Source: Chlorocebus sabaeus
Taxonomy: Eukaryota > Chordata > Mammalia > Primates > Cercopithecidae
Direction of reading: 5' to 3'
Assembly (NCBI RefSeq): GCF_047675955.1
Contig: NC_132931.1
Location: forward strand, 620,001-684,000
DNA: 64,000 nt
The translations under genes and the position numbers were made by a program. Positions 10,898 to 20,875 of the stretch are shown here, in pieces. A model generated the notes under the pieces. The model ran no database searches. It saw only the letters and a list, made by a program, of their open reading frames with translations, and had not been told where the DNA came from. How positions within the stretch are numbered: position 1 is the first letter of the stretch; every line of letters starts with the position of its first letter.

Positions 10898-11196
10898 TTT
10901 TTTTTTTTTTTTTTGTGAGGAGTCTCGCTCTGTCGCCCAGGCTGGAGTGCAGTAACATGATCTTGGCTCACTGCAACCTCTCGCTACAGAATTTAAGCGA
11001 TTCTCCTGTCTCAGCCTCCCAAGTAGCTGGGACTACAGGTGTGCACCACCACACCTGGCTAACTTTTTGTATTTTTGGTAGAGATGGGGTTTCACCATGT
11101 TGGCCAGGCTGGTCTTGAACTCCTGACCTCAAATCATCTGCCTGCCTCAGCCTCACAAAGTGTTGGGATTGCAGGCGCGACCCACCGTGCCCGGCC
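10898..11196 (-). mobile_element. Alu
   Basis: Poly(T) directly abuts the preceding Alu; ends CCACCGTGCCCGGCC. Confidence 0.93.
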
Positions 11197-11466
11197 CTTT
11201 TTTTTTTTTCCCCCGGCTCACTGCAAGCTCCACCTCCCGGGTTTATACCATTCTCCTGCCTCAGGCTCCCGAGTAGCTGGGACTACAGGCGCCCACCATT
11301 ACGCCCAGCTAATTTTTTTTTTTTTTTTTTTTTTTTTTTGTATTTTTTAGTAGAGACGGGGTTTCACTGCGTTAGCCAGGATGGTCTTGATCTCCTGATC
11401 TCGTGATCCACCCGCCTCGGTCTCCCAAAGTGCTGGGATTACAGGCGTGAGCCACCACGCTCGGCC
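11197..11466 (-). mobile_element. Alu (Y-like), right arm truncated
   Basis: Poly(T) joined to GGCTCACTGCAAGCTCC. Left arm complete, with a 23-base T-run in the middle linker. Confidence 0.92.
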
Positions 11467-11818
11467 TTTTTTTTTGTTTTTGTTTCTTTGAGACAGAGTC
11501 TGGCTCTGTCACCTAGGCTGGAGTGCAGTGGCATGATCTTGGCTCATTACAACCTCTCCTTCCAAAGTTCATGCAATTCTCATGCCTCAGCCTCTGAGTA
11601 GCTTGGATCACAGATGCACACCACCATGCCAGGCTAATTTTTGTATTTTTACAGAGACGGTGTTTCACCATGTTGGTCGGGCTAATGTTTGTATTTTTAC
11701 AGAGACAGGGTTTCACCATGTTGGCCAGGATGGTCTTGACCTCCTGACTTCAAGTGATCTGCCCGCCTCAGCTTCCCAAAGTGCCGGGATTACAAGCGGG
11801 GGCCACCACGCCTGGTCT
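11467..11818 (-). mobile_element. Alu with internal tandem duplication
   Basis: Reverse Alu in which a 48-base segment of the left arm (GCTAATTTTTGTATTTTTAC...TTGGTCGG) is repeated at 11633-11680 and 11681-11728, making it about 350 bases long. Confidence 0.9.
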
Positions 11819-11949
11819 CCTCATAACATTTTTAACAGCAGTTATAATAAATCTGCATGCACACCATGTAATACCTATGGAACTAATAACTAGTCTTCTA
11901 TTGTGCAGTGCTTCTAGTCACATATATATACGTTTTTGTGATTCTCAAA

Positions 11950-12650
11950 TACACAAACCCTCCTAAAAGCATCATATACTGATATTCACTGCAGCCTGAA
12001 TAGCAGATTGGGAACAACTTAAACATCAGTCAGTAGATGAACGGTTAATTGTGTCATTCTTTTTGAGACAGGGTCGGCTCTGTCGCCCAGGCTGGAGTGC
12101 AGTGGCAATACCATAGCAGACTGCAACCTCCGCCTCCTAGATTCCGGCAATCCTCCCACCTCAGCCTCTCGAGTAGCTGGGACCATGGGCGTGCACCACC
12201 ACGCCCAGCTAATTTTTGTACTTTTTGTATAGATGGGGTCTCACTGTGTTGCCCAGGCTGGTCTTGAACTCCCAGGCACAAGTGATCCGCCCCCCTTGGC
12301 CTCCCAAATTGTCGGGATTACAGTTGTGAGCCACCATGCCCCGGCCCCTAGTTGTGTAATTCTTACAAAGAACATCCCGCAGCTGTTAACGAGGACTTCC
12401 CGTTCATCTTAATATTGCACACTCTCCAAGACACTTAAAGTATAACACACCCCACAGTATGTATTAGGAATTGCGATTTGTGTGGGGAAATGATTATATT
12501 CATATATAAGTTTATAAATTCAGAAAGCATTCCGAAAATTCATCGAATATCCAAGGCTAACCGTGCTTGTCTCTAGTGTTGAACTAGAGGCGGGAGGATG
12601 ATTTAATTTCCACATGTCCTTTTATGCCTTTTGAATTCAGAACAATTTCC
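11950..12650 (+). mobile_element. Old L1 (L1M-like) remnant split by an Alu
   Basis: GCAGCCTGAATAGCAGATTG, AACAACTTAAACATCAGTC and AGTAGATGAACGGTTAA before the Alu resemble LINE-1 ORF2 3' sequence. The continuation lies after 12346. Confidence 0.55.
12059..12346 (-). mobile_element. Alu inside old L1
   Basis: Reverse Alu, GAGACAGGGTCGGCTCTGTC to GCCACCATGCCCCGGCC. TTGTGTCATTCTT and TTGTGTAATTCTT flank it as the target duplication. Confidence 0.92.
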
Positions 12651-12672
12651 CTTATCTATTAAAAATAAAACA

Positions 12673-12810
12673 CCAGCTGTAACCCCAGCACTTTGGGAGG
12701 CCGAGGCGAGAGGATCACTTAAGCGCAGGAGTATCACTTGAGCTCAGGAATTTGAGACCACCCTGGGCAACAGAGTGAGGCCTGTGTCTGCAAAAAGAAA
12801 AAAAATAATA
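12673..12810 (+). mobile_element. Alu monomer (FLAM-like)
   Basis: A single monomer with an internal duplication of GTATCACTTGAG-type sequence and an A-rich end. Confidence 0.7.
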
Positions 12811-13459
12811 AAGTAAAATATCACGTGTTACTGAATCCCTGGTATTTGGCGGGCACTGGATACTGGAAACAATTGTGTAGCTCTTTGGAAATTTACCTTA
12901 AAAGGGAGTCCTCTCAAAGGCTGGACACCATGACTCCACAAGGGTGAGTTTTCAAATCTACCATGGAAGCCCAGGGCCTCAGCAGCATCCTGAGTCCTAC
13001 GGACAGACAGGTTCTTACAACTCAACTCCCATCGCACCAGTCCTGCAGCTTTCTAAAGGCATCCAGCACTTTCTACCTTGCATTCTATCTTCATCTTCGC
13101 TAGTCCTTACAGCACCGCATGATCCTGGGGGAGAGTGCTTATCAGACTAGCTTGTGTGTCCCCACGGCACCTGCAGCACCGTCAAGCGCAAGGTCCAGAA
13201 AGCTCCAAAGAAAGCCATGAAAGCAGCAAGAGAAGGAGACTGAGGAGCAAAACGCGCGAGTAGGGGCGGGAGGAGACCCACCATACGCCCTGCCCCGCGC
13301 GGAGCACAAGCCCCGCCTGCACCCTGAACTCCTGGGTCCGCAAAGCTGTGCCCCACTAAGCCGCAACGCCGGAACCTAGTAGCACTGACTGCTGGGAACC
13401 GGTTGCTCCCTTGCGCGATAACGTCGAGGTCACGGCAGCGGCGCGAGGGGTGGGACCGC

Positions 13460-13600
13460 AGGCACCATGCAGCCGCGAACCAATGAGCGTGTGCCGCACG
13501 GGCCGTGGCCCAATGGCGGCGGCGCGCGGGCACGCTAGGGGCGGGCCGGGCGCGCCAACTTTTCCGGAAGAACCGCATAGTGCCTCCCGGCCACGGCGCG
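13460..13600. promoter_or_regulatory. Copy of the bidirectional CCT6A/PSPH-type promoter
   Basis: Two CCAAT boxes (13480-13484 and 13510-13514) and a GC box (GGGGCGGG, 13537-13544) lie 110-180 bases upstream of the first CCT6A-like codon, and no TATA box is present. In human the CCT6A and PSPH genes are divergent and share such a promoter (known). The corresponding PSPH first exon would be on the minus strand to the left, but I could not identify any PSPH coding exon in this window. Whether the promoter is active cannot be read from sequence. Confidence 0.6.
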
Positions 13601-13656
13601 CCGGCTCTGAGCTCTCCGCGCGCTGCATGGCTTTCTTTTTCCCCTCTGCAGCAGCT

Positions 13657-13793
13657 GTGGCGGCGGCGAAGACCGTGAACCCCAAGACCGAGGTGGCCCG
13701 AGCGCAAGCAGCGCTGGCGGTCAACGTCAGCGCGGCGCGGGGTCTGCGGGACGTGCTGAGGACCAACCTGGGGTCCAAAGGCACCATCAAGAT
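13657..13793 (+). pseudogene. CCT6A: CCT6A-like exon 1
   Basis: Reads AAAKTVNPKTEVARAQAALA and on through RTNLGSKGTIK with no stop. The expected ATG is GTG at 13657-13659. An in-frame ATG lies 30 bases upstream at 13627 and would add MAFFFPSAAA. The GTAAGG donor at 13794 is intact. GPKG, part of the phosphate-binding region in group II chaperonins, reads GSKG. Confidence 0.93.
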
Positions 13794-14097
13794 GTAAGGC
13801 GGGGCTGGCGGGAGGGCTGGGCGGGCACCGCGCGCTGGGCCCAGGGCCGCGGACGCGAGCCCGCCGCCTCGGGGCGCCGCAGCCTCCTTTCCCCGCGTCC
13901 TCCCGGGCCGGTCCTGTTCCCTGCTAAGCCCCACCATCGCGGCCATTTATTTCTGCGTGGATGCTGTCTCCATGGAGAAAAAAGCGGCTCTAGTGCGCGG
14001 CGTTTCCCGCCTTCTGGGACTTCCAGGCACCCTGAGGACTCTGCACAATCTCTGCGGGGACGGGATGGGCACTACACCTGCCGTCCAGCCTGCGGTA

Positions 14098-14615
14098 GAT
14101 AACTAGTTCCATATCCTCGGCTCCCTAAGATCTGGGAAAAGCCCGTTTTCTAATGGGACTTTTTTATTTAGTTTTCGTTGATAACTAGCTCCATATCCCC
14201 GGCTCCCTGAGATCTGGGAAAAGCCCGTTTTTTGTGTTTTTGGTTTTGTTTTTTGTTTTTGTTTTTTGACACGGAGTCTCGCTCTGTCAGGCAGGGTGAA
14301 GTGCAGTGGCACGATCTCGGCTCACTGCAAGCTCCGCCTCCTGGGTTTACCTCATTCTCCTGCCTCAGCCTCGCGAGTAACTGGGACTACAGGCGCCCGC
14401 CACCACGCCCAGCTAATTTTTTTTTTTTTTTTTTTTTTTGTATTTTTAGTAGAGATGGGGTTTCACCGTGTTAGCCAGGATGGTCTCGATATCCTGACCT
14501 CGTGATCCACCCGCCTCGGTCTCCCAAAGTGCCGGGATTTACAGGCGTGAGCCACGGCACCCGGCCGGACGAAAAAGCCCGTTTTCTAATGGGACTTTTG
14601 AATTTAGTTTTCGTT
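14098..14615. repeat. 82-base tandem duplication, second copy split by an Alu
   Basis: GATAACTAGTTCCATATCCT at 14098 recurs as GATAACTAGCTCCATATCCC at 14180. Copy 1 runs 14098-14179; copy 2 runs 14180-14229 and resumes at 14571-14615 after the Alu. Intron 1 of the CCT6A copy. Confidence 0.88.
14228..14566 (-). mobile_element. Alu (Y-like) in intron 1
   Basis: Reverse Alu with a mixed T/G head and an 18-base T linker. GGGAAAAGCCCGTTTT before and GAAAAAGCCCGTTTT after it form the target duplication. Confidence 0.93.
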
Positions 14616-14667
14616 TTAATTAGTTTCGTTTTTGTCACAATCTGATTCATTTCTGTCTCTTAAACAG

Positions 14668-14814
14668 GCTTGTTTCTCGCGTTGGAGACATCAGGCTTAC
14701 TAAAGACACAGGAGTTGACGACCAGCCCTGGCCAACACGGTGAAACTCGGTCTCTACTAAAAATACAAAAATTAGTCAGGCATGTTCCTGCACAGTGTGC
14801 TGCTTCACGAAATG
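14668..14814 (+). pseudogene. CCT6A: CCT6A-like exon 2, split by an Alu fragment
   Basis: The CAG acceptor at 14665-14667 is followed by LVSRVGDIRLTKD (CCT6A has LVSGAGDIKLTKD). The exon is then broken by non-exonic sequence and resumes as VLLHEM before a GTGAGA donor at 14815. The normal exon is about 63 bases; this one is 147. The GDGNV-type loop between the two halves is destroyed. Confidence 0.88.
14711..14785 (+). mobile_element. Internal Alu fragment inside exon 2
   Basis: About 75 bases from the middle of an Alu (GACCAGCCCTGGCCAACACG through ACAAAAATTAGTCAGGCATG), without a 5' end or A tail. This is not a standard retroposition product; it could be what is left after deletion within a larger insertion. 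Confidence 0.85.
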
Positions 14815-14940
14815 GTGAGAGGTGCTCTGCTAGGTCTGAAATGTCTTGATTTTCCATAGAACTTTTGCTTTGTAGAAAGATTTACCATGTTCATTTTCAA
14901 GGAAGGAGAACATTCAGAAGTGACATGTAATCAGTAATAG

Positions 14941-15030
14941 TACTGACAGTGCCTGGAGTCTGACAGCCCTGTCTTTGAATCCCTGCTTTTTTGCCATTCA
15001 CAGTCTGGGCTAAAGGATTGTAATTGTACA
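14941..15030 (+). mobile_element. MIR fragment
   Basis: GCCTGGAGTCTGACAGCCCT and TTTGAATCCCTGCTTTTTTG resemble the MIR core. Confidence 0.6.
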
Positions 15031-15116
15031 TTAATTATAATAAAATTTGAAAAATTAAGGGTGGTTGACACAATCACATGGTCAAAATGCATGAGGATGG
15101 TTTTTCTCTTTATGGC

Positions 15117-15408
15117 TTTTTTTTTTTTTTTTTTTTAAAGACAGAGTCTCACTGTCGCCCAACCTGGAGTCCAGTGGCTCACTGCAACCTCCACCTCCTG
15201 GGTTCAAGCGATTCTCCTGTCTCAGCTTCCCAAGTAGCTGGGATTACAGGCTCCCTCCACCACACCCAGCTAATTTTTGTATTCTTTATAGAGATGGGAT
15301 TTCACCATGTTGACCAGGCCGGTCTTGAACTCATGACTTCAGGTGATCTGCCTGAATCAACCTCCCAAAGTGCTGGGATTACCAGGCCTGAGCCACCGCA
15401 TCGGGCCG
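15117..15408 (-). mobile_element. Alu in intron 2
   Basis: Poly(T) 18 bases; AAGACAGAGTCTCACTGTCG to CACCGCATCGGGCC. Confidence 0.92.
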
Positions 15409-15800
15409 GTTATTCTTTTTAAAACAGCAATTTCTCTGTTAATGTCTTATCTCCATCTCCAACTGGAGGGGAGAGAAATCTCTTTGCTTTAACATTTTTA
15501 AAGTCTTAGAGATGGAGAATATGAGATTATTGATGGGAGTATGTGTTTTACTCATCCCTAAATTCCCAAAACTTCGCAGTTCAAATACCAGAAAAGGAAA
15601 TGATTTCCTGCTGGTTTGAGTACAGAATAATAATTAGTGTTTTGCTAGTATTATACCATGCCATCAACATCCAGATGAAATACGTTTAGCAAAGACTCGC
15701 TAACCTAGGAGGTATAGTTTTTTTTTTTTTTTAAAGTGGGTTCAGTGGTGGCCTGCATTAGCAAAAAAGTGGAACCATAGTTAAACTTGACATCAGAATT

Positions 15801-16099
15801 GTCTGGGTGCTGTGACTCATGCTTGTAATCTCAGCACTTTGGAAGGCCGAGGTAGGTGGATCACTTGAGGCCAGGAGTTCACGATCAGCCCTGGCCAACA
15901 TGGTGAAACTCTGTCTCTACTAAAAACACAAAAATTAGTTGGGCATGGTTCTGCACGCCTGTAGTCTCAGCTCCTCCAGAGGCTGAGGCAGGAGAATTGA
16001 TCGCTTGAACCTAGGAGGCGGAGGTTTCAGTGAGCCAAGATTGTGCCACTGCACTCTCCAGCCTAGGCAACAGAGTGAGACTGACATGAAAAAAAAAAT
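15801..16099 (+). mobile_element. Alu in intron 2
   Basis: Starts GTCTGGGTGCTGTGACTCATG; full length with short A tail. Confidence 0.9.
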
Positions 16100-16226
16100 T
16101 ATTTGGGTTTTAGTGTGTGAGAAATACAGCATAAGTAGAGAGAAGCACATTGAACATTTACAATTTAGGAAATAATTATAAAGTGGACACACACAACCAC
16201 CACTGTAGTTAAGAAATAAATTGTTG

Positions 16227-16520
16227 CTGGGTGCGGTGGCTCAAGCCTGTAATCCCAGCACTTTGGGAGGCTTTGACGGGCGGATCACGAGGTCAGGAGA
16301 TCGAGACCATCCTGGCTAACATGGTGAAACCCAGTCTCTACTAAAAAATACAAAAAACTAGCCGGGCGAGGTGGCGGGCGCCTGTAGTCCCAGTTACTCA
16401 GGAGGCTGAAGCAGGAGAATGGCGTAATCCCGGGAGGCGGAGCTTGCAGTGAGCTGAGATCTGGCCTCTGCACTCCAGCCTGGGTGACAGAGCAAGACTC
16501 TGTCTCAAAAAAAAAAAAAG
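16227..16520 (+). mobile_element. AluY, Old World monkey type
   Basis: GGTGGCTCAAGCCTGTAATC, GCGAGGTGGCGGGCGCC and GAGATCTGGCC are the variant positions seen in monkey AluY. Target duplication GAAATAAATTGTTGCT on both sides. Confidence 0.92.
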
Positions 16521-16774
16521 GAAATAAATTGTTGCTACCACCTTAGAAGTCCCCTCCCACTGGAACCTCTTTCCATCTCCAGAAGTTTGTATTTCAGTTT
16601 TCTTTGAAAAAATTATAAGCCTACAAAGATAGTGATTATAATGTGTGTACCCTTTACCTTGATTCACCAATTGTTTACATGTTGCTCCATTTCTTTTCTA
16701 TTTTTCCCCTGAATCATTTGAAGTTAAACTGGAGACATGCCATTTTACCTCTAAAATACAATGTTTTCCGTTAT

Positions 16775-16909
16775 TTTTTTTTTTTTTTTTTAAGAGACAG
16801 GATTTTGTCACGTAGCGCAGGCCGGTTTCAAATTCCTGAGTTCAAGGGATCCACCTGCAGTGGCCTCCCAAAGTGCTGGGATTACAGGCATGAGCTACCG
16901 CACCTGACC
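16775..16909 (-). mobile_element. Alu left-monomer fragment
   Basis: Poly(T) then a single divergent monomer ending CTACCGCACCTGACC. Confidence 0.78.
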
Positions 16910-17039
16910 TTTCCTTTTAAATTATTTGATCATTGCAGAGTAACAGTGGAGGCTGCTGAGCTTTCATTTTAGGAGATACCTGGCTTATTCTCACTAGAGC
17001 CCTATACTTGCCGTAAAGAGGCAAGGATGTAAAATTATG

Positions 17040-17165
17040 TGTTACTGTTAACTGTTAGCTGTGTCATCTTGAGTAAGCTTTTACTGAGCCTCAAGCTTCC
17101 TCATCTGTAAAGTAGAGATAACCTGGGAAGTAAATTACACATGAAAATGTTTTGATCATTATAAT
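17040..17165 (+). mobile_element. MIR fragment
   Basis: TTAGCTGTGTCATCTTGAGT and CTTCCTCATCTGTAAAGTAG follow the MIR consensus in order. Confidence 0.7.
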
Positions 17166-17338
17166 TGCATGTGCATGATAGCTAATTGTGACTTTTTAAT
17201 CTTAGCAATTTGTAGCCAAACTCTTGGGTAGATTTTTCAAGTAGATAGCACTTAAAGAGGCCCTTCATGTATTTTATTTGTGGTATATTTAGACTGCTTC
17301 ATATTGTTTTAAGTGATTCATTCTTTTTCTACTTTCAG

Positions 17339-17473
17339 CAAATTCAACACCCAACAGCTTCCTTAATAGCAAAGGTAGCAACAGCCCAGGATTATATAAC
17401 TGGGGATGGTACGACTTCCAATGTCCTAATCATTGGAGAGCTACTGAAACAGGCGGATCTGTACATTTCTGAA
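17339..17473 (+). pseudogene. CCT6A: CCT6A-like exon 3
   Basis: 135 bases, 45 codons, fully open. Starts QIQHPTASLI and keeps the nucleotide-binding TGDGTTSNV motif. The residue before ITGDGTT is Tyr where CCT6A has Asp, a substitution in the ATP site region. Acceptor CAG and donor GTATGC intact. Confidence 0.95.
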
Positions 17474-17486
17474 GTATGCACAACTC

Positions 17487-17792
17487 TTTTTTGTTTTGTT
17501 TTGTTTTTCGAGATGGGGTTTCACTCTCGTTGCCCAGGCTGGAGTGCAATGGCGTGATCTCGGCTCACCGCAACCACCGCCTCCTGGGTTCAAGCAATTC
17601 CCAGCCTCAGCCTCCCAAGTAGCTGGGATATTACAGGCATGCGCCACCACGCCCAGCTAATTTTGTATTTTTGGTAGAGATGGGGTTTCTCCACGTTGGT
17701 CAGGCTGGTCTCAAAACTCTTGACCTCAGGTGATCCACCCATCTTGGCCTCCCAAAGTGCTGGGATTATAGGCATGAGCCACCGCGCCCAGC
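17487..17792 (-). mobile_element. Alu just after exon 3
   Basis: Reverse Alu with TTTTGTTTTG head beginning about 14 bases past the exon 3 donor. GCACAACTCTT / GCACAGCTTG suggests the duplicated target. Confidence 0.92.
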
Positions 17793-18605
17793 GCACAGCT
17801 TGTTTCTGTAATATTTCATTGTATATAGGATATGTCAGATATTTATTTATACAAATTGATGTGTTGTTAATACTAGCTGAGACCATAGAGTAGAATTAGG
17901 GGGCTTAAATCTGGGTCTTCGTCCTGGTCTAAAATAAATTAATTGTGATCTTGGACAGGTTATGGAACCTTCTTTGGCCTGAAAATAATTTTATAATCAA
18001 GTTGAATTGCCTATGTGATTTGTATCTGTCTTTAGTGTAAATTAATAATTGAGATTTTAAAATGGGATGTTTAGGACTAGACATATTTATTTGTTAGGAA
18101 AAAGCCAACTAAAAGCTTACATTTGGATAAATTCCACTTTTTTAGCCCTGACTAGTTCCAAGGTTTAAAATAAACCTCAAGGACTATGAATCTATTGTCA
18201 GAATTTTCTGGCAGAAGAGAGCAGACAGTGTTTATTTTTATTAGTAAATTATGTGAATTAGTTTGAGATTACCTATAGAAAAAATAGAATAACGCTACCA
18301 TCTGCGAGTTGTTGGGACACAGTGTTGGTTTTGGCATGATTCGGGGTGGTTTGCACAGTGAACACCCAAGTGTGCTTTATAGTTCCCTTGGCTTTGACCC
18401 TGTGCTAGAGCATTGTCTGTTCTTCTCCTCTGCATTGAAAGGAGTATTTATCCTTTTAAATGTATTCAGAAAGCCAGCACATTATGTTACTGCGTGTTCA
18501 AAGGTATGATGATTCAGAATATCCCTCCAAGAATTATCTGAACTTTATCATGAACTATAGTTGCACCTAATTGAAGATAGGAGTGTTATTGTGTGTTTAT
18601 TGTAG
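17793..18605 (+). other. Intron 3 of the CCT6A copy
   Basis: Unique, AT-rich, no recognisable repeat. Around 18315-18490 there are short inverted repeats (GGGTG/CACCC, CACAG/CTGTG) and an AGAGCA that weakly resemble an H/ACA layout; not called as an RNA. Confidence 0.5.
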
Positions 18606-18779
18606 GACCTTCATCCCAGAATAATCACTGAAGGATTTGAAGTTGTGAAGGAAAAGGCCCTTCAGTTTTTGGAAGAAGTCAAAGTAAGCAGAGAGATGGA
18701 CAAGGAAACACTTAAAGATGTGGCCAGAGCATCTCTTCGTACCAAAGTTCACGCTGAATTTGCAGATGTCTTAACAGAG
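18606..18779 (+). pseudogene. CCT6A: CCT6A-like exon 4, donor lost
   Basis: 174 bases, 58 codons, fully open, from DLHPRIITEGFE to HAEFADVLTE. This is the best-preserved exon. The base after the exon is A, so the donor reads AT instead of GT at 18780-18781. Reading through gives a stop about 22 codons later. Confidence 0.94.
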
Positions 18780-19281
18780 ATCTATATTAAATTTTGTGTG
18801 TGTCTGTTATGGTACACCTATGTAGAAAATCTGATAGTAGAAACATGAATATAATTACCAATTTCAATTACAAGGTGCTATGTAGGTTCATTTTTGTGAC
18901 AGTGATACCTAATCTGTGTCTCTAAAAAGTAAAATGAGGAAATTCAAATAATAGTATACCTAACCAGGTTATAAAATTGGAGCTTTCATTAAAAGGATTA
19001 TAAAGTGGAGATTTTGTTATTAGAAAGCTTCCAGTTACCAGTATTTTTAATGAAACAACAGGAGGAATGTTAATATTAAGGAATGTTAATGTTTGTGAAT
19101 TACAGATTGAGATTTCAGAAAGGTAACAGCTGTTTATATATAATGTATTCTATCTGCTTATAGAAGACAAATCAGTGTAGAGATTGTAAAATGAAGAAAC
19201 TGTCTACTTTAGCCTTCTGAAAAGCAACATATTTCTGCTGCCGCAAATTGAATTTACTTAATGGTTATCCTTCTATTGCAG

Positions 19282-19387
19282 GCTGTAGTGGGCTCCATTT
19301 TGGCCATTAAAAGAAAAGATGAACTTATTGATCTCTTCATGGTTTTGTGATCATGGAGATGAAACATAAATCTGAAACTGATACAAG
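19282..19387 (+). pseudogene. CCT6A: CCT6A-like exon 5, frameshifted
   Basis: Reads AVVGSILAIKRKDELIDLFM, then two extra bases give a TGA stop. In the shifted frame IMEMKHKSETDT continues to the GTAGGT donor. Confidence 0.93.
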
Positions 19388-19415
19388 GTAGGTGGTAGAA
19401 GACTGAAATACTAAT

Positions 19416-19721
19416 GGTCAGGCGTGGTGGCTAACGCCTGTATGTAATCCCAGCACTTTGGGAAGCCGAGGTGGGTGGATCACCTGAGGTCAGGAGTTCA
19501 AGATCAGCCTGGCCACCATGGGGAAACCCTGTCTCTACTAAAATTACAAAAATTAGCCAGGCATGGTGGCAGACGCATGTAATCACAGCTACTTGGGAGG
19601 CTGAGGCAGGAGAATTGCTTGAACCTGGGAGGCGGTGGTTGCAGTGAGCCAAGACCACACCATTGCACTCCAGCCTGGGTGACGAGCAAAACTCTATCTC
19701 AAAAAAATAAATAAATAAAAT
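19416..19721 (+). mobile_element. Alu in intron 5
   Basis: Starts GGTCAGGCGTGGTGGCTAACG; full length, tail AAAAAAATAAATAAATAAA. Confidence 0.92.
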
Positions 19722-20055
19722 GTGTTTTGAAATTTAGGGTGCTTTGTACAATATATACTGTTGGCAAAATTTTTAATATATTTGCATATAAAATATTATA
19801 TATTTACCTGCAGATATAAGTTGGATAAATTGCTTGGTGAATATTGTTTTTACTTTTAGTAATATTTTCTCCTGAAATACGGTGAATGTTATGTTGTATT
19901 TATGGTTAGAATTGTTCTGAAAAGTGAACAACATCAGTCATTTGGCATTTATTGAATTGCTAGGTACAAAGCATAATGAGAAGCAGCAGAGGAATTAAAA
20001 AATTTTTTCAAACACTTAGTTAGAAAACATGTTTGTGTTCGTTTTTCCCTTCTTT

Positions 20056-20164
20056 TAGTGGAGAATGGAGTCTCCCTATGCTGCCTAGGCTGGTTTTGAA
20101 TTCCTGGGATTAAGGTGTCCTCTCACCTCTGCCTCCCCAAGTGCTGACATTACAGGCGCTTGGC
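20056..20164 (-). mobile_element. Alu monomer fragment
   Basis: Divergent single reverse monomer (CCCTATGCTGCCTAGGCTGG...ACAGGCGCTTGGC), beside a younger Alu. Confidence 0.65.
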
Positions 20165-20167
20165 AGA

Positions 20168-20171
<4 letters not shown>

Positions 20172-20202
<31 letters not shown>

Positions 20203-20483
20203 AGACGGAGTCTCGCTCTGTCCCCCAGGCTGGACTGCAGTGGCTGGATCTCAGCTTACTGCAAGCTCCGCCTCCCGGGTTCACGCCATTCTCCTGCCTC
20301 AGCCTCCCGAGTAGCTGGGATTACAGGTGCCCGCCCCGTCGCCCGGCTAGTTTTTTGTATTTTTTTGTAGAGACGGGGTTTCACCGTATTAGCCAGGATG
20401 GTCTTGATCTTGTGACCTCGTGATCCGCCCGTCTCAGCCTCCCAAAGTGCTGGGATTACAGGCTTGAGCCACCGCGCCCGGCC
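20172..20483 (-). mobile_element. AluY, Old World monkey type
   Basis: Poly(T) of 30, GAGACGGAGTCTCGCTCTG, and GGATCTCAGCTTACTGCAAG in the right arm. CAGAAAAC occurs on both sides as the target duplication. Confidence 0.93.
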
Positions 20484-20691
20484 AGAAAACATATTTTTAA
20501 AGGATGTCATCACAGTTTGACAGCCTACCAGGGAGACTATCTCTGCAGACTTTTCTGTACAGCATAGGATCTTCAAGTAATTCAAGAAACAAAGCTGACT
20601 GCATGAAAATTATCAACACCTTCTCAGTTCAGTGTTTCAACACACATCCATCTGGAGATCAATAACCATAATTTTTTGTGTGTTTGAACAG

Positions 20692-20801
20692 CTTAATTAG
20701 AGGGCTTGTTTTGGATCACGGAGCATAGCATCCTGATAGAAAAAAAGGGTGGAGGATGCATACATCCTCACTTGTAACATGTCATTAGAATATGAAAAAA
20801 C
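20692..20801 (+). pseudogene. CCT6A: CCT6A-like exon 6, donor lost
   Basis: Starts after a CAG acceptor and reads LIRGLVLDHGA, then TAG where CCT6A has Arg. It goes on with small indels to EYEKT-type sequence. The donor position reads TTAAG instead of GTAAG. Confidence 0.88.
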
Positions 20802-20875
20802 TTAAGTTTATAGCCCCTTAACAGTGAAATGGAGGAGCTTCGTATTTTAGGCGAGATACTTTTTTGTGAAACTTG

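Larger units (their letters stand above)
13150..13990. promoter_or_regulatory. CpG-rich island over the CCT6A-copy promoter and exon 1
   Basis: GC- and CpG-dense sequence around the first exon of the CCT6A-like pseudogene, in sharp contrast with the AT-rich Alu-filled flanks. It has stayed CpG-dense, which suggests either a recent duplication or lack of germline methylation. Confidence 0.75.

Noticed and set aside
1..13400. Search for PSPH coding exons expected left of a CCT6A copy
   Set aside because: No PSPH coding motif (such as the DVDST phosphatase motif) was seen on the minus strand; at most the noncoding 5' part is present.
13147..13946. Two long minus-strand frames (186 and 196 codons) opposite CCT6A-like exon 1
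   Set aside because: CpG islands lack stop codons by composition. The sequences are Arg/Ala/Pro-rich with no domain, and they overlap the promoter and exon 1 of the plus-strand copy.
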